Shown: positions 11,623 to 25,600 of the stretch, one piece after another
Layout: each line of letters opens with the position of its first letter
Position numbering within the stretch: position 1 is the stretch's first letter
Assembly (NCBI GenBank): GCA_025331565.1
Contig: JAFREQ010000014.1
Location: 11,830,001-11,894,000, forward strand
DNA: 64,000 nt
Direction of reading: 5' to 3'
Origin: Holacanthus passer
Lineage: Eukaryota; Chordata; Actinopteri; Pomacanthidae
Translations under genes and position numbers: made by a program
The notes under the pieces: model-generated
The model's input: only the letters and a program-made list of their open reading frames with translations
Databases searched by the model: none
Told to the model about the DNA's origin: nothing

Positions 11623-14600
11623 TTAACTGCCCGGGGGACCGCTGGTGAGGAAGTAAGTGGTCATCTCGCCCTTCCCCTTCACTTTGACAAGACCTCGACA
11701 GTCCAGCTGGTATCCGTTGTTGACCAGCACGTGGTGTAAGTCTGTGGTCACCTAAGAGAGGACACGGACATTTGACACCCAGGATGTGAGACACTCAACC
11801 CTTCCTAAGAGAAACGCTGTCAGTCCCAGTTTCACAGCGAGTAATCTCCCTAAAGTGACTGTGATGAAGGCATAACATTAAGAGTGGCATGTTATATCTA
11901 GATAAAAGGTTTAAAAAGTAGTGGGCAAAATAGCTCAATTTTTCTATTAGTGCTGAAACAAATAGTCAATTGACAGAAAATTAATCCACAACAACTTTAA
12001 CAATCAATTTAGTTTAAGTCATTTATCAAGCATCCTGCTTCTTCTATTTTATCATCTATCTATCATTGTGAAGTGAATATCTTTAGGACTGTTTGGATTT
12101 GACTGTCTAGCATCTAAGATGTGAAGATTTGCTGCTTCTTCGTGGTTTATGTTATTCTAAATTGGATTCATTTTGATTTTGGAGTGTTTGCATTTTTCTC
12201 ATTTTTCTTCATAGACAAAAATGAATCACTTAATTGAAAAAAAAATCAAAAGATTATTTTAGAATGGAGACAAGCATCTGTTGCAGCCCTGCTATTTATA
12301 TAGTGTTTATTGTAGAGGCATTTTGATCTGCAGTGACTCATACTGTACAACAGATGGCAGCACTGTCCTGACTGTAATCTATGTAGCAGCCAATTCATGG
12401 AATTGATTTGGGGCAAAAAGATCTCACCACAGCTCTCAGAGAGGCTGCCGTTCTTCACACATTTCAAAATGAGCGTTAACATGAATTATACATCCATGAA
12501 TGTGATGATGAATGATGATGCCTGTGGGAATCTCATCCTAAACTAACCTGACTGACACTGCTTCTCTGAGGAACAACAATGACGGCTGTTCACTGTGGTT
12601 AAGATTTCCCTGTTGCAGAAGAGAATAATGCAGGGAGTTCATATTTAGCTTTCTGTCCTCCTCCTGAGGAACACTAGAGCACCATTTCTGCCAGAGAACA
12701 GCATGTCCGGTGCTGACAGGGACTTTTGCTCAAGGGCACCTCTGCAGCACAGATGTCTGAACCTAATTCCTTAAGCTGAAGGACTGTGCAGTGATTGTAT
12801 CTGTGAGACTGGTATTGATATGACTTTCATACAGAGCATAAACAGATGACTTTGCCTGTTTCAGATAAGACAAACAGTACTTTCAAATGTAGATGCCTTG
12901 AACTGATAAACATGTCTCAGTTTGAGAAAAGACGGCTGCGGTGTGGACTTTTTTTGTTTAACAATGCAGGATATGATAAAAATGCAGTACTTGCGCAAGA
13001 TTTGGGTATGAAGAAACATCACTGATACACACTTTCATGTTGGAATGACTGCCGACACGGCTGATTCACTTAACAATAAGTAAACCTGCAAAATGCTTCT
13101 TGTGAACATAAAGTTACAAACTGCTGAGAAGGTACTGAGCAGAGTTACCTGGATGTAGTCTGGTACTCCTGTGCTGTCCATCCGACTGGCCACATTGACT
13201 GTGTTACCCCAGATATCGTACTGGGGTTTCCTGGCTCCAATCACCCCTGCTACAACTGGCCCCATGTTCAACCCTGGGAACAAATCACCTGTATTACATC
13301 ACACTAACTCCGCCTCCCTATTAACTCAATTATAATGCTGTTTCTAATGAAGTAGATTACTGTAGTTCTCCTTTGACCAGGAAAAGGATTTTTTAAACAA
13401 AGAACCAGATCATGTTTCATCTCCACGATCATGCATGCTTACCTATCTTCATCTGGAAGTTGTTGAAGGAGTGCTCGTTGATGTATTTCATCTGCTCCCG
13501 AAGCCTCATGGCGTAGTCGGCCAGAGCCAGGATGTGTGAGCGACCCTCTCTGTCATAGGTGGAGTCGTTGAGGCCAGAGGCTGCCATGTAGGTGGAGCCA
13601 ATGGTCTTGATTTTCTCCAGCTGACGAAACCTGTCCTCACTGATGATCTATAGACGAGAAATGAAAGGTGTATAAGAAGAGGGAACGAGGCAAACAAAAG
13701 CAGCACTTCAGCTATAGGTGAACAGAACAACACAGATATCCAGGCAAAGGCGATTGAAGCAGCCTTAAACATCTAATTACCTCATCTGACCATATCCAAT
13801 ATTCTTTACACTAATTTGTATGCGTCTTCTTCTCTCACATCTTTTCTCCTCACCTCGTCAAAATCTGCGATGATCTCATTGAGCAGCCTGAGACACTCCA
13901 CTCCCTCGTTGTTCGCCTCCAGCTCCACGTAGAACTCAGAAAAGTTGCTAATGGAGGCAAACATGACTGCGACGCACTCACACGACTGGTAGTACAGCTC
14001 GTCGTTCCGGCGCTCCCGTGCCAGAAAGTGGGCAGCTACGTCCTTGGGCAGGATGTTGTGGAGCAGGCGGCGATTGTACGCCTGCAGTTCCTCCATCTCC
14101 TCCTTCTCCTCTGTGGCCTGAGGAGGGATGGGGAGAAATGTGGTTGCTTAGTCTCATTGTCATGTGACCGGATTCCTCAAGTGTTGCGAAAGGTCTTTTT
14201 CATGGAAGATATTTTGACATGTCACAGTAGGAAAAGCACAAGTGTAAATAATAAAATTAATGATGTCTAAATTCCATTTCGCTGCTTCAGTTCTAGTTCG
14301 CTGTCACACTGTCATTACTTATTGGGGCTTGTTATTGTTAATGTTATTACTGACCCTGTGCTTTTCCTGCTGTGAAAAGGCAAAATGTCTGGTTTGAAAA
14401 AGGCCTTTGGGCAACTTTAAATAGTAGTAGCTTCATTTTAGTTTCTCTTTTACACATTAAACTGCTATATTTACCTGCAGTTTCCAGAGGAAGTCAAGGC
14501 GCGCGGTGGACTCCACCTGCTGGCCGTGCAAGTAGAGAGCCAGAACAAACACCGTCAGGATTACAGGGGTCATGACCTTTAGGGATACCTTGGTCATGCT

Positions 14601-15033
14601 ATCCAGGCTGCGAGGGGAAGGGAAGTTGTGAATGAGCAAAATGTATGTTACCTTTCACATACTAAAACACATGACATATGAAAGCTGCTTACCACTGTTC
14701 TGCAGTTTCATTGCCACCATGGCTGGAATAGAGATAAGAAAAATTCAGTCTACAAACCATATGAGTCACTGAAATTAGGCAGTACAAAGCAAAATAATAC
14801 AACTTACTGTTGTAAGGAATCATTAACAGGTGATAATTGCCTGAGGAAAAAAAAAACAAGAACAGCTTACAAAATTGCAGTGGAGCCCAACTGGTAGTGA
14901 GAAAGTAGGTCTTTTACAATAAAACCTTATTGTAGTAAAGTAGGTCATGTCCAAACTAAACCACCGTATTGTGACACAGGAGCTGAACTATTCAGGCTGA
15001 AAATTGGGAAATAGTGAATGTATGTGTTTGCAT

Positions 15034-15090
<57 letters not shown>

Positions 15091-18000
15091 TGGCAGGGGA
15101 CTCACAGGGTGTAGGCAGTGACCAGCAGGTCTGCGTTGTCAAACAGGGCCACCTGAGGCCACTCCACCAGCAGGAGGAAAGTGAGCTGGATGAGCAGCAT
15201 CAGAGCCAGCTTCCCTATGCTGCTTATGTGGAGGAACACGGAGCAGGCCAGCAGGGTCAGCAGTACACTGTAGCTGAAATACTGCAGCAGAGAGGAGACA
15301 GCGAGGGAGGAGGAGGGGGAGGAGGAGAACACAGAAAAACACATACATGCATAATCACATAGGGTGAACACATTCTCATTGTATGAACACACAGACAATA
15401 CACACACACGCTAAAATGTTCTGGGACTGACCTCGGGGAAATGGCAGGGCATGGCCTGGCTGGAACACAGAGTCAGACCGTCCTCTGCTGTCTTGGTCAG
15501 GTTGTATAGCAGGCAAAGATTCACTGAGGTCGTGTTCAGCTCGTTGGCCACACATTCCTTCAGTTTCTCTCTGCTGCAGGTAAACTGGCATGAAAGAAGG
15601 AGACAGGGTTTCATTTAACTGCCAGGCAATAAAGGTGAAACAGAGAAGAGATGCACACAAATGTAATCCTAAAAACAGAGAGCCACAGTTATAAAACATG
15701 TAGTAAATACATTATTTTGGCCTCATTGATTGACAGTAGAGCCCAAGTGGTGATGTGTTTATGAAGCTGATAGCATGTTTGAGAGTTATTTATTATGGAT
15801 ATATTTGCACATAAACATTTAAAGATCAGTTGTTTTAACTGTTAAAGAATACAGATATGTACTGAGTGATATATTTTACATTTGAAAAATAGTTTCTCAG
15901 TGCCCTCTGTTGATGTGTTTAATTATATCAAATATCTTAAATCTTGCAATAACCTGATATATCGGCTGGGTTCCACTACAAAGCACTTGAGCCTCAACAG
16001 TCAGTAAACACTGTAACCTGGTGTTTTAATCAAAGAATCAATTCTGACACACTACATTTTAAACACCTGCAGTCATGTTGAAAATATAATTTTCCAAATT
16101 TAGAATGCATCAAAATGCAATAATAGTCAAACAAAGAGTCCAAAAAATGAGCAGATTGATGCTCTGCGGTGCAGGAGTAGAGAAAACAGCTGCTGAACTC
16201 AGCAAGCAAGCTACTGAATAAGTCCTTATGAAATCTAATTTGGCTGTCTTGATGCTGGAGTGTGACAATGAGCAACCAATCACGGGCTGAAAAAACCCTG
16301 CAGGCGGCCAATCATACAAGTGGATCGGCAATAACCTACAGCTGCAGAGAACGAACAAAGAGAGTGACACACAAAGTGACACCTACCCTGCGTTGTCCAC
16401 TATCAAACCTAGTATTGTAAAGATTTACAATGCAAAGCAGGTACAGGAATACAGTAAAAAAACCCACCTTTGCTAAACTTAAGTGACAACATAGTGGCTG
16501 ACAGTATTTTTTACATACTGTTGTTTAAAAAGCACATTTGTATGTTTCTGATGCAGACAACTGACTGTTTCAATATTGATCAATTATTCATTTTAACCCT
16601 TCTATGATACTTTTCTTTATTTTTAACGTGGCATATATAGTGTTGCTGGCATTAAGCATGTTTTGATCTGCGCATACAAAAACGCAATACTAATAATAAA
16701 TAAATAGATTTACAAAATGTTGATAAACATGTTAAAATATGGGAGTAAAAACTAGACTGATTTCTACAATCCCATCTGTTACAGCAACAGATTATGATGA
16801 ATTACAGCCCAGTCCCAATTACAGCACCTCCCCAGGCAAATTTGTCTAATTTTAAAAATTCCAGGATGGTGGAAAAATTCATCAAATCTCTTGAAAATCT
16901 GATAAGCAATATCTCAGAAGAAGTGTATGATTGATTAATGAATGGACAGACAAATGGTAACCCCGTCCCTGACGTCAATGTGGGGGACAACTTGAAACAA
17001 CACGTTACATGATGCAGAAAATGACAAAATGAAGAGCTGTGGTCCCTACCATGTTAGCGAAGGAGGAAATGAAGAGGAGGAGGATGGTGAAGACGGCCAC
17101 CAGTGTGCTGTTTGCACGAGACTGGACTATTTTCTTGGTTACAGTCTGCAAGGCAGCTGGGAAGAGCTTGAATACACAGAGCGAGGAGAAGACCAGATAA
17201 GAGAGAGTTAATACCATTAGTGATGCTGACTGGAGACATATGATAATGACTCTCATCTGAAGATATCTGCAAGAGAAATCATATGAGTGGTGAACGCCTT
17301 TGTTTCTCACTTTAATGCACGAGTAGATGGCACAGATGAAGAGGATGTTGGCGAGGATGATGAAGATGCTGATGTAAAGACCAAGCATTAGTGTTGTTCT
17401 GCGGAAGAGAAGAAAACAGGCTCATTAGGATGTATAACTCTCATTAACTCTTCATAAACTAATCAAGGCCACATTTCCTGCCCACAATTCAGTATAACTG
17501 GGAAACTGGGAAAGGCAACTTATCGGAGAGAGCTACTTACTTTGGGAAAATGATAATCTGGATGAAACAGATGCAACAGAAAACAAGGAGTGTGCAGGCC
17601 ACGTATCCCCCAAAACGATCGTCAACCTTTTTGGAGTACTGAAAATAGTAAATAAGAAATAAGTTTCCTTGTAGCTCAGTTAAAGAGGAAATACTCAATT
17701 CATTGTGGCGACTTTCAAACCAGCTCCGATCAAATACCAACCTTTTTCTCGAGGTTGGCCGTCTGAAAGGTGAGCAGGAACTTCTTGACGTGGTCCTTCC
17801 TCAGCTGGTCGATGCTGCGCGCGTCGATGGCCCGTCCAAGAAACTCGTCCACCTCATCCTCAGGGTTCAGGGCCTCCTGAGCACAGCGGCTACGAGGTAG
17901 ATGGAACAATAGGTCACTGTGCGGTGTGTGTTTGTATCCTTGTGTGAGTGTGTGTGAGGGAGTTGGCCTATGCTGTGACAGGCAGGATGACTCAGAGCTA

Positions 18001-20295
18001 AAGTGGTATTAGTGCCTGGTTGGATCCGACTGTATTAAACCAACAGTGGGCTCTAAAGTTAGAGTGACAGTCTGCCAGTCAACCACTGATAACAAAAGCC
18101 CCCAAATGAGAAAAACTGGAAGCGAAACACTCACTTGTCTTTGCTGGATGCTTCATCGATGCCCTGAGAAAAACAAAAAAACAGAGTGATAATGAGACCA
18201 AAATGCTGAGACAGTACAGGAAAGTGAAAGAGAGATTATGGTGCAGCCACAGTACAACCGAAAAATAGACAAGAGACTCAGACATCTGCACGACTAATCC
18301 CTGAGAGCCAGGCTGATGTTTTAATTAATGCTTGGAGGCTTCAAATTACACCCTCTTTGCCCCTAGGGCGCAAACCCTCCGAGATGGAGAGGACAAAAAG
18401 GAGGAGGAGAGGGGAAGAATGTAGGAGAGACAAGGAAATGAGACTTAAAATATAAAGAGAGTCATTCAGTCACACGAGACACAAAGACAGGGAAGAAGCG
18501 AGAGAGAGTAAGTGAGGAAGAGAAAATATCTGCAGCTGGAGCCTCATCAGATTAGCTTCAGTGGTAAATGATGCACTGGGAATCCCTGTGGTAACTCCTG
18601 TTTGTTTGACAGGCACAGATCAATAGTTCTCACATCACTATTGTCTCTTTTAAGCTTTAGCATATATTCAGTTTTCAGCTTCAGGTGCCCAAATTCATAT
18701 TTATAGGGCTTCAAATCTTATTCATTCAAAGTAAAAGTATTCTAAAAGAGGCTGGAGCAGTTTGATGAGGAGTTTTGCAGGTATCAGGCTAAAAATCAAA
18801 TTATTGGACAAACTAAAATTTTGACCTGATGATGACACTACAGGAAACCTTACAGGATCATAACGTTTTTACAATTCAACATGAATGTCTGTACCAAATT
18901 TCATGACATCAATCGCTGTTGAGATATTTCAGTCTGGATTAACTTAGAGCCAAGCCGCTATCATGACTAAAAAAAAAAAAAAATCTGCATTTTTGAAATA
19001 AGTTTTCAGAGATTGTATAAGAAGAAAGAAGTTAGTATGAAGTGTATTGACCATACGTTTGTAAGAATTCTGCCCTAACAACAGGCTTCTGACCCCTGAG
19101 TGACCGCATAAGAGAAATAACTGATATCAGCAGCTACTTTACATAATTAGAAAGGATATTTATGATTTGACTTGATATAGATGGGAACAGGTGCCATGTG
19201 GTCAGCTTAGTGCTCCCTGTGCGTATCTCACCATCTGCCTGAAGACTTTGGACTCCTTGGTTCTGGAGAAGGATCTGTCAGGCACCCAGCGTGGCATCAG
19301 CCCCTCGGCAGAATTTGCACGCGCTCGCTGCATCTTGGCCATCATGGCTTTCTCCTCTTTCTGAAAGTGAAGAAAAGCCCACCAGGGTAAACGCTTTGAC
19401 AAACAAGGTCTTCTATGCCAGGTGACAAGCCATTATAACGTTTGTGTGAAATATGGCGTAAGTGTGAAGTTCTGAAGAGGTCAACAGGTAATCGCGGACG
19501 TGCGTGTGTGTATGTGCATGTGTGTGTGTTCACTAACCCTTTTCTGGCTGCAGCCGAGCACCAAGAAAGTTTCAATGTTGTGTTCCTTCAGGTAAGCGTT
19601 CCTCTCCCCTCCAAATCCCGGCTCTACCTCGTAGTCCCCGTTCAGATACTGCAGCGTGGCTTTGGTGATGTGGATGCGCCTACATACACACAAACACAGT
19701 GTGTCAAAAACTAAATAGGCTATGGAAGCCTACGTCAAAGCATGGTGGAGTGGCAGTGGCAGGTGGAGTAGGAGGGGCTTACCCGGCCTTCCCCCCAGCC
19801 TCCATTTGGTTGGCCAGCGTCACGTCGTTGGACCAGACGTCGAACTGCCACTTGCGCAGGCCCAGCACCCCACAGTGAACGCGCCCGCTGTGGATGCCCA
19901 CCCGCATGTTCACATTAACGCCCGTCACCTCTCTCACCAGCCTGCAGTTGCACACACACGCACACGCTCTCATCAAAAAACCTAGTGTCACCTTCAGCTT
20001 CACAGCGTCTCTTCTCCACCATGTGCAGCATAAACAAAGCAAGAAAGCTCAACTTTACGTTCACTGGAGTATTATTACAGGACTGTAAGAGTGTGTGTTG
20101 TTGTTTTGAGTGTGTGGGTGCTGGTGTTTTGTTGCATTGGTGCGTGTTTGACTCACGAGATGGCCTCAATCATGTCTACTCCCATCTCCACACAGCAGTG
20201 GGCGTGGTCAGCCCGGGGCTCAGGCAGGCCTGACACACAGTAGTAACAGTCCCCAAGGATTTTAATACGCAGGCAGTGGTTCTCCTGTGCAGCAA

Positions 20296-20331
<36 letters not shown>

Positions 20332-22666
20332 TAGGCCCTTAGTTACAGCTAATACACAGCATGCTCATGTCAAATATAGAGCTTTTATGCATAATTTAGA
20401 TGACTCATCAGTCTCAGCACAGTCTAATTGATGTCTTACACAATGCTTAAGTAACACCCCTCCTCCACCAACAAGTACATCATGTTGGCTTTGTCATGCT
20501 TATGGTGAAGCCTACAGACTGTGCAGTTACATAAGCCACGGTTCTAAGTTGTGCCGTGAAAATGGCGGCGGCAGGTCGTCGGCGCTCACCGAGGCCAGCT
20601 TGTCGAAGCGGGCGAACAGCTCGTTCAGCGTCATGACCAGCTCCTGGGCCGTGCACTGAGACGCCAGGCTGGTGAAGCCCTCGATGTCTGCGAACAGTAT
20701 GCTGCAGGAGAGGTGATGGGGGAGGTGGCGAGGGTGAGGAAAACAGACCGAGAGGAAAAGAAAGACAAAGGAGACAGAGAATGAGATCAATCAATAAAGT
20801 ACAGAGTTAGTTAACATGGTCTAGCGCCTCCCTCCCTCCTCACTGTCCAGTTGCCCATGTGAGCAGGGGAGGGAGAGAGGCAGACATTTGTTCAGCTCTG
20901 GCTCTCATCATCTAGGCCAATGTAGGTCACCTCCTCCAGCCCGGCCCTCTGAGAACGCCACCCCCCGTCCCCCTGTCTGCATGCCTTTCATTGCTAACTT
21001 TTGATAGTAATGAAAGGCTAGGACAAACAACACCACAGACATTGTGAGTTCCGGCTTTAGGCCACAGATGGCGCTGTTGGTCACATGAGGTCATCCACTG
21101 GGGGAGAACTGGCCTTTAATTACAGCAGTCCAGAGTCTGCATCTCCCACCCTGAGCAAAGGCTGTGAGCCATGATGCAATAGCTTATCTTTAAAGGGTCA
21201 GTTCACACAAACACACAATAAAACGCAAAAAACACTTTTCCTCACTTACCCCCAGTGGCTTCTAACCTAGTTTTTGCAACCAGTTTTTGATTATGTTTTG
21301 AACCATGGTGAGCAGTTTTCATTGGAACTACTTTCTACTGTAAACATAGTGCCAAAGAATACTGACAGAGTGATCTGTGGATTATCTAAAGTGACCAGTA
21401 AATTGTTTCTGGAGAAAAATCTTGCTCTAGATAAAATGCAATTTTTCAACTATACGAGCACCACAGACAAAATAACCAATTCACCTCCATTGTACTGAGC
21501 GGCTGCAATAAGGCAAAAAGAGAAAATCTCGGCAAATAGAACTACAACTTCCTGCATGGCCAAATAATAGTAAAAGAGAAAATACGTGTTTCTTTAGTTT
21601 GGTTGAACTGGCACTGTCATTTTTGACCATGTAAATTACAGGTATAGTTACACACGTAATAAATTAGTTTGACTTATGAAACATAGATTCCAAAAAAGTT
21701 TGGAGACTGTCTAAAAACCCAATCTATCTGGAATCAGGGTTGTAGTTAATATATAGGGTTATTATGTGAGGGATTGTTCATAATTCCAAGGCTGGTTTTT
21801 CAAACATTAGTGATGTAAACATGGCTAAACAGGATCAGAAAACATTAATAACTTAGATTTAGTATTGTCTGGTGTTAAGAGCTTTTACAAAATGACCTGT
21901 GTGCATCATTGGACAAAGACAGATGGTTTTAATCTCATGTTACATTTGGATAATGGATTGTTCCTGTAAGTTTACACCTTGGGAACGCAACAGCGTTGCA
22001 ACAGTTTATTCTACTAAGTGCATCACCTGCACCTATTTGGGTCACCTCTGACAGGAGATCGCTGCTGCAACCTCATTTTATTGTCCCCTACCACCGTCGC
22101 CACCATCGCCTGAACAGCACCAGGTGGGCTCAAGGGTAGGCTAATGGATGGAGAGTTTCAATCACCTGCTAGTACTGATTCATTCCCACTCGGGAGGTGA
22201 AATCCAGCGGTGAGGGCTGATACAGGGGGCCAGTAAACTTGAGGTCTGCCTCCTATCATTTGCTATGGAAAGCACAGCAGTGTGTCTATGTCAATATCGT
22301 TACTGCAGCCGGTGCTGTCAGTGTCAATAAACAACAACATGCATAATACACGCTGTCGGGGAAATAGCTGTTGGAGTGACTCTGTAACTGACACATCAGT
22401 CAGCCGAGTGAGGTCAAAGCCACTGGTGCTGGCTGTGACAGCAGAGCAGACGAGCGCTCTGACATCTTCCTCAGTGTGTGTTAGTGCACACTTGTGGAAG
22501 CATGCGTGTGCGTATTTACCTCACATTGTCATGTTTTTGGATGTAGATCTTGTGGAACATCATATCTTCTTTCTTAGCATTGATATCAGCCTTCATCTCC
22601 ATGGCAACATGCCTCGGCAGCACTGACAGCAGGAGACGCTCCTGAGAGAGAGAGAGACAGAGAGAG

Positions 22667-22699
<33 letters not shown>

Positions 22700-25600
22700 G
22701 AAAGTGACAGAGAAAGAGAGAAAAGAGAGAGAGAGGGAGACAGACAGACAGACAGACAGGCAGAGAGAGACAGACAGAGAGAGAGAGAGACAGGGAGAGA
22801 GCCCATTCATTTTCATCAGTCTCTCCTGTTAATACTGCTCAATGAGTCACCCTGCCTCGTTGGCATCTGCGTGGGAACGTGTTAGTCAAATAGAGAGGAG
22901 TGGAGATACGTGTTAGACTTCAGAACATATTGTTGACCTCAAAACTGAGACAAAAAAAATTAGACAGGAAAATGTAGACACCCATTTGTTGCTCTTTTGC
23001 ATTCGTGTGTGTGATTAATTTTCCTACTGGGCACGACTGCCTCCCTCGCTTATTTGTGTGGAAGCATGCATGTGCGTGTGTCAGTGCAGATGGTCCATGT
23101 ATTGCTCATGTTGTGGGGACATAAATCTGTTTTTCATGGTCACATTGCGGGGACTCGCCTTCCTTATGGGGATATAAGTCCCCATTATATAAATCATTTT
23201 AGGCTGTAGATCCGGTCAATGTAATCAAGTCAATCTAATGTCCACTGAATTGATGCAAACATGACTGTGCATGTACCTGCTGCTGGTTTTCCCTCTGTAA
23301 GTGCAGCCTGGCCTGGATATATCCTCTCGTCTCCTGGAAGGCTTGTCTCTGGGAGACCTCAGCAGGATAATGGGTACAGATCCCGATCATGTTAGTGCAC
23401 AGGAAGATCAGCACGTTGGCACTGATCTGAAAACACACACACATATGACAGAGAGGGTGAAAAAGAAAGTAACAACCAAGTCCCACCAAACATGCAAATG
23501 TCACATCACAAGAATACAGTGAACTCTGCCTGACCTGGGAGAGGTCAATAAGCGAAATTGATAACACTCAGTGTCACAGGATTTACTGCAAGGAGAAAAA
23601 TTCCTCAAACGTCTGAGGGGCCATTAGATGTGATCTGGTTAGAGATGATGAGCGTGGCCTCATGGTTGAGCTGCAAGAGGACATTCTCCTCTGAGTCCAG
23701 AGGGTTCGATGTGGTGCATGACCGGGGAAACGTCAAGATTGTGTTACTCCTGCTTTCGTACCACTTGAGCTGAAAGTTTGTATTGTATCTAAAGTGTGTA
23801 TGGAATCAATTGAAAAGTGGAAGAAGGCAGATTCATCCGGCATGTCCTTTTTTTTAAGCCGAAAACAGATGATGTGAAACTGCAAACTGTTTTCACATGT
23901 TAAAATGGAGCCAGTTATAGCAGTGTAAAGCAGTACAACAGAGCGCTTTTCATGCAACTGGTGGTGTATTTGAATGTACAGCTTTAGATAGAGGTTGAGA
24001 AACAGAAATGTGACTTTCCTGTGTGTACCCAGTGCAGCAAGGTATGTTGTGCTGAACAATGAGGCTCTAAGAATGCAGAGGCACAAACTGTAAAACAGCA
24101 TTATCTGCAGCTTGAGCAAATGAAGTTTAGATATAGTGTACAGTTAGCTTTGCGGGGTCATCGACCTTGAAAGCATTCCTCTGCGCAGCTCCGACCGCAT
24201 TCTGTGTGTGTGCCTGCGTGTTTTCTGGATGCGTGTGGTAAGCCAGCATGTAAGTCTGTTAGTGATTTCTCTTCTCACTCGTCCACAGCCAAGACCGAAC
24301 ATCAGAAATGGGGCCTTGAGCTCTGGACTTCCCCTCCGCTCAGAAACACACACATCCTCTACACGCTCAGAAACACACTCCAGCCTGGGAAAGTCACTTG
24401 ACCCATGACCAGAGCACAGAGTGTTTCCTCTGAAGATGATATCATCAATAATGAGAAAAAAAGACATGCCGGCACGATGCGCACATAAAAGCTGAATTTC
24501 AATCAGTCTTAATAACAACATTATGACTAAACTGGAAGATGTAAAACTCTCATCACCCACACCAGTATTTCTGAGGAACAATTGGTATGTCGTCAAACCA
24601 GTGTGTCTTTGTGTGTCGTTTGTAATTTGTGTTGTGTATATGAGAAGAGATGGAGAAGCGGTGATAGAGGATGACTATCTGCATATATGCACACACAGCA
24701 TATATTCACGGATGGGCCCTTTAAAAACAAAACTAGGATGAGCATTAAATAACTAACTTAGCCAAATCTCCCAACGACATCCGACTAAAACACGGCTTTA
24801 AATTTGTAAAGTGATGGCAGGCTTTCCACAGCGATCCCGGGATGAGGTTTACACTGTATACACAAGAACTCGCCCCTGTGTTGTCACAACAAGACGGAGA
24901 CAACCTGTGCTGGAAACAGAACACCACTACCACAGGACAGTGGCAGGCAAATTCCACTGTTTATTCAAAGAGAGAGTTGGTGGTTGCTCCCTATTCCACC
25001 AGAAAACAAATGGCCAAACTAGATTAGAAGCACAGTGGTAAGCAAAAATAAACCCACTGATGGTTCACAGGTGCAGAAGCGAACACGCTTTTGATGTATT
25101 GGGTAAATACCGATCCCTGATGTAGCTGATGCAGGCAGAGAGCAACAGCATTATTCAAGAACTAACAACAGAGCATCCAAAACGCATCCTCGTTTTTTAT
25201 TTCCGAGGGATACAGATGCTGCTTAGAAGTTCGGAAAAGAACAAGAATCACTTTTTTCCTGAACTCCTTGATGGAGGATGACACAGAATGGTTGATGCCC
25301 ACTGTCCGTCAACTTCAGATTCAGATCAAAGCTGTTAAGAAGACACCTCATCATCAGGCTATTGAGGATCAGTTGCGAGGACCTACAAAGAATACCCACC
25401 CCTTTTCTTTACATGACTGGCTGAGCAATAGTTCTCCGAGTGCAACATTGAATTTGTGCTGCACCATTGCTCAATTAGCGACAAGCCTATTGTGTTCACA
25501 AATCACAGAGAGAGCAGAGCTTCCTGATAAGCCCTGTATCGAAATGCTAGAGACCACCGCTGGAGACCTGACACCCCGGTCTTGAAGGGCTCTGATATAA

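Noticed and set aside
15018..15362. Plus-strand frame of 114 codons
   Set aside because: Half of it is a (TG)n repeat read as Val-Cys, the rest is antisense to an adcy6 exon.
20299..20328. Direct repeats considered as a CRISPR array or other repeat-spacer system
   Set aside because: All tandem repeats here are mono- or dinucleotide microsatellites without spacers, in a vertebrate genome.
22516..22806. Minus-strand frame rich in Ser-Leu repeats
   Set aside because: It is the translation of the (GA)n repeat running into a genuine adcy6 exon; only its last 41 codons are adcy6 coding sequence.
24144..24596. Minus-strand frame of 150 codons in adcy6 intron 2
   Set aside because: No family match, no splice borders, ordinary composition; length is within chance for this amount of sequence.
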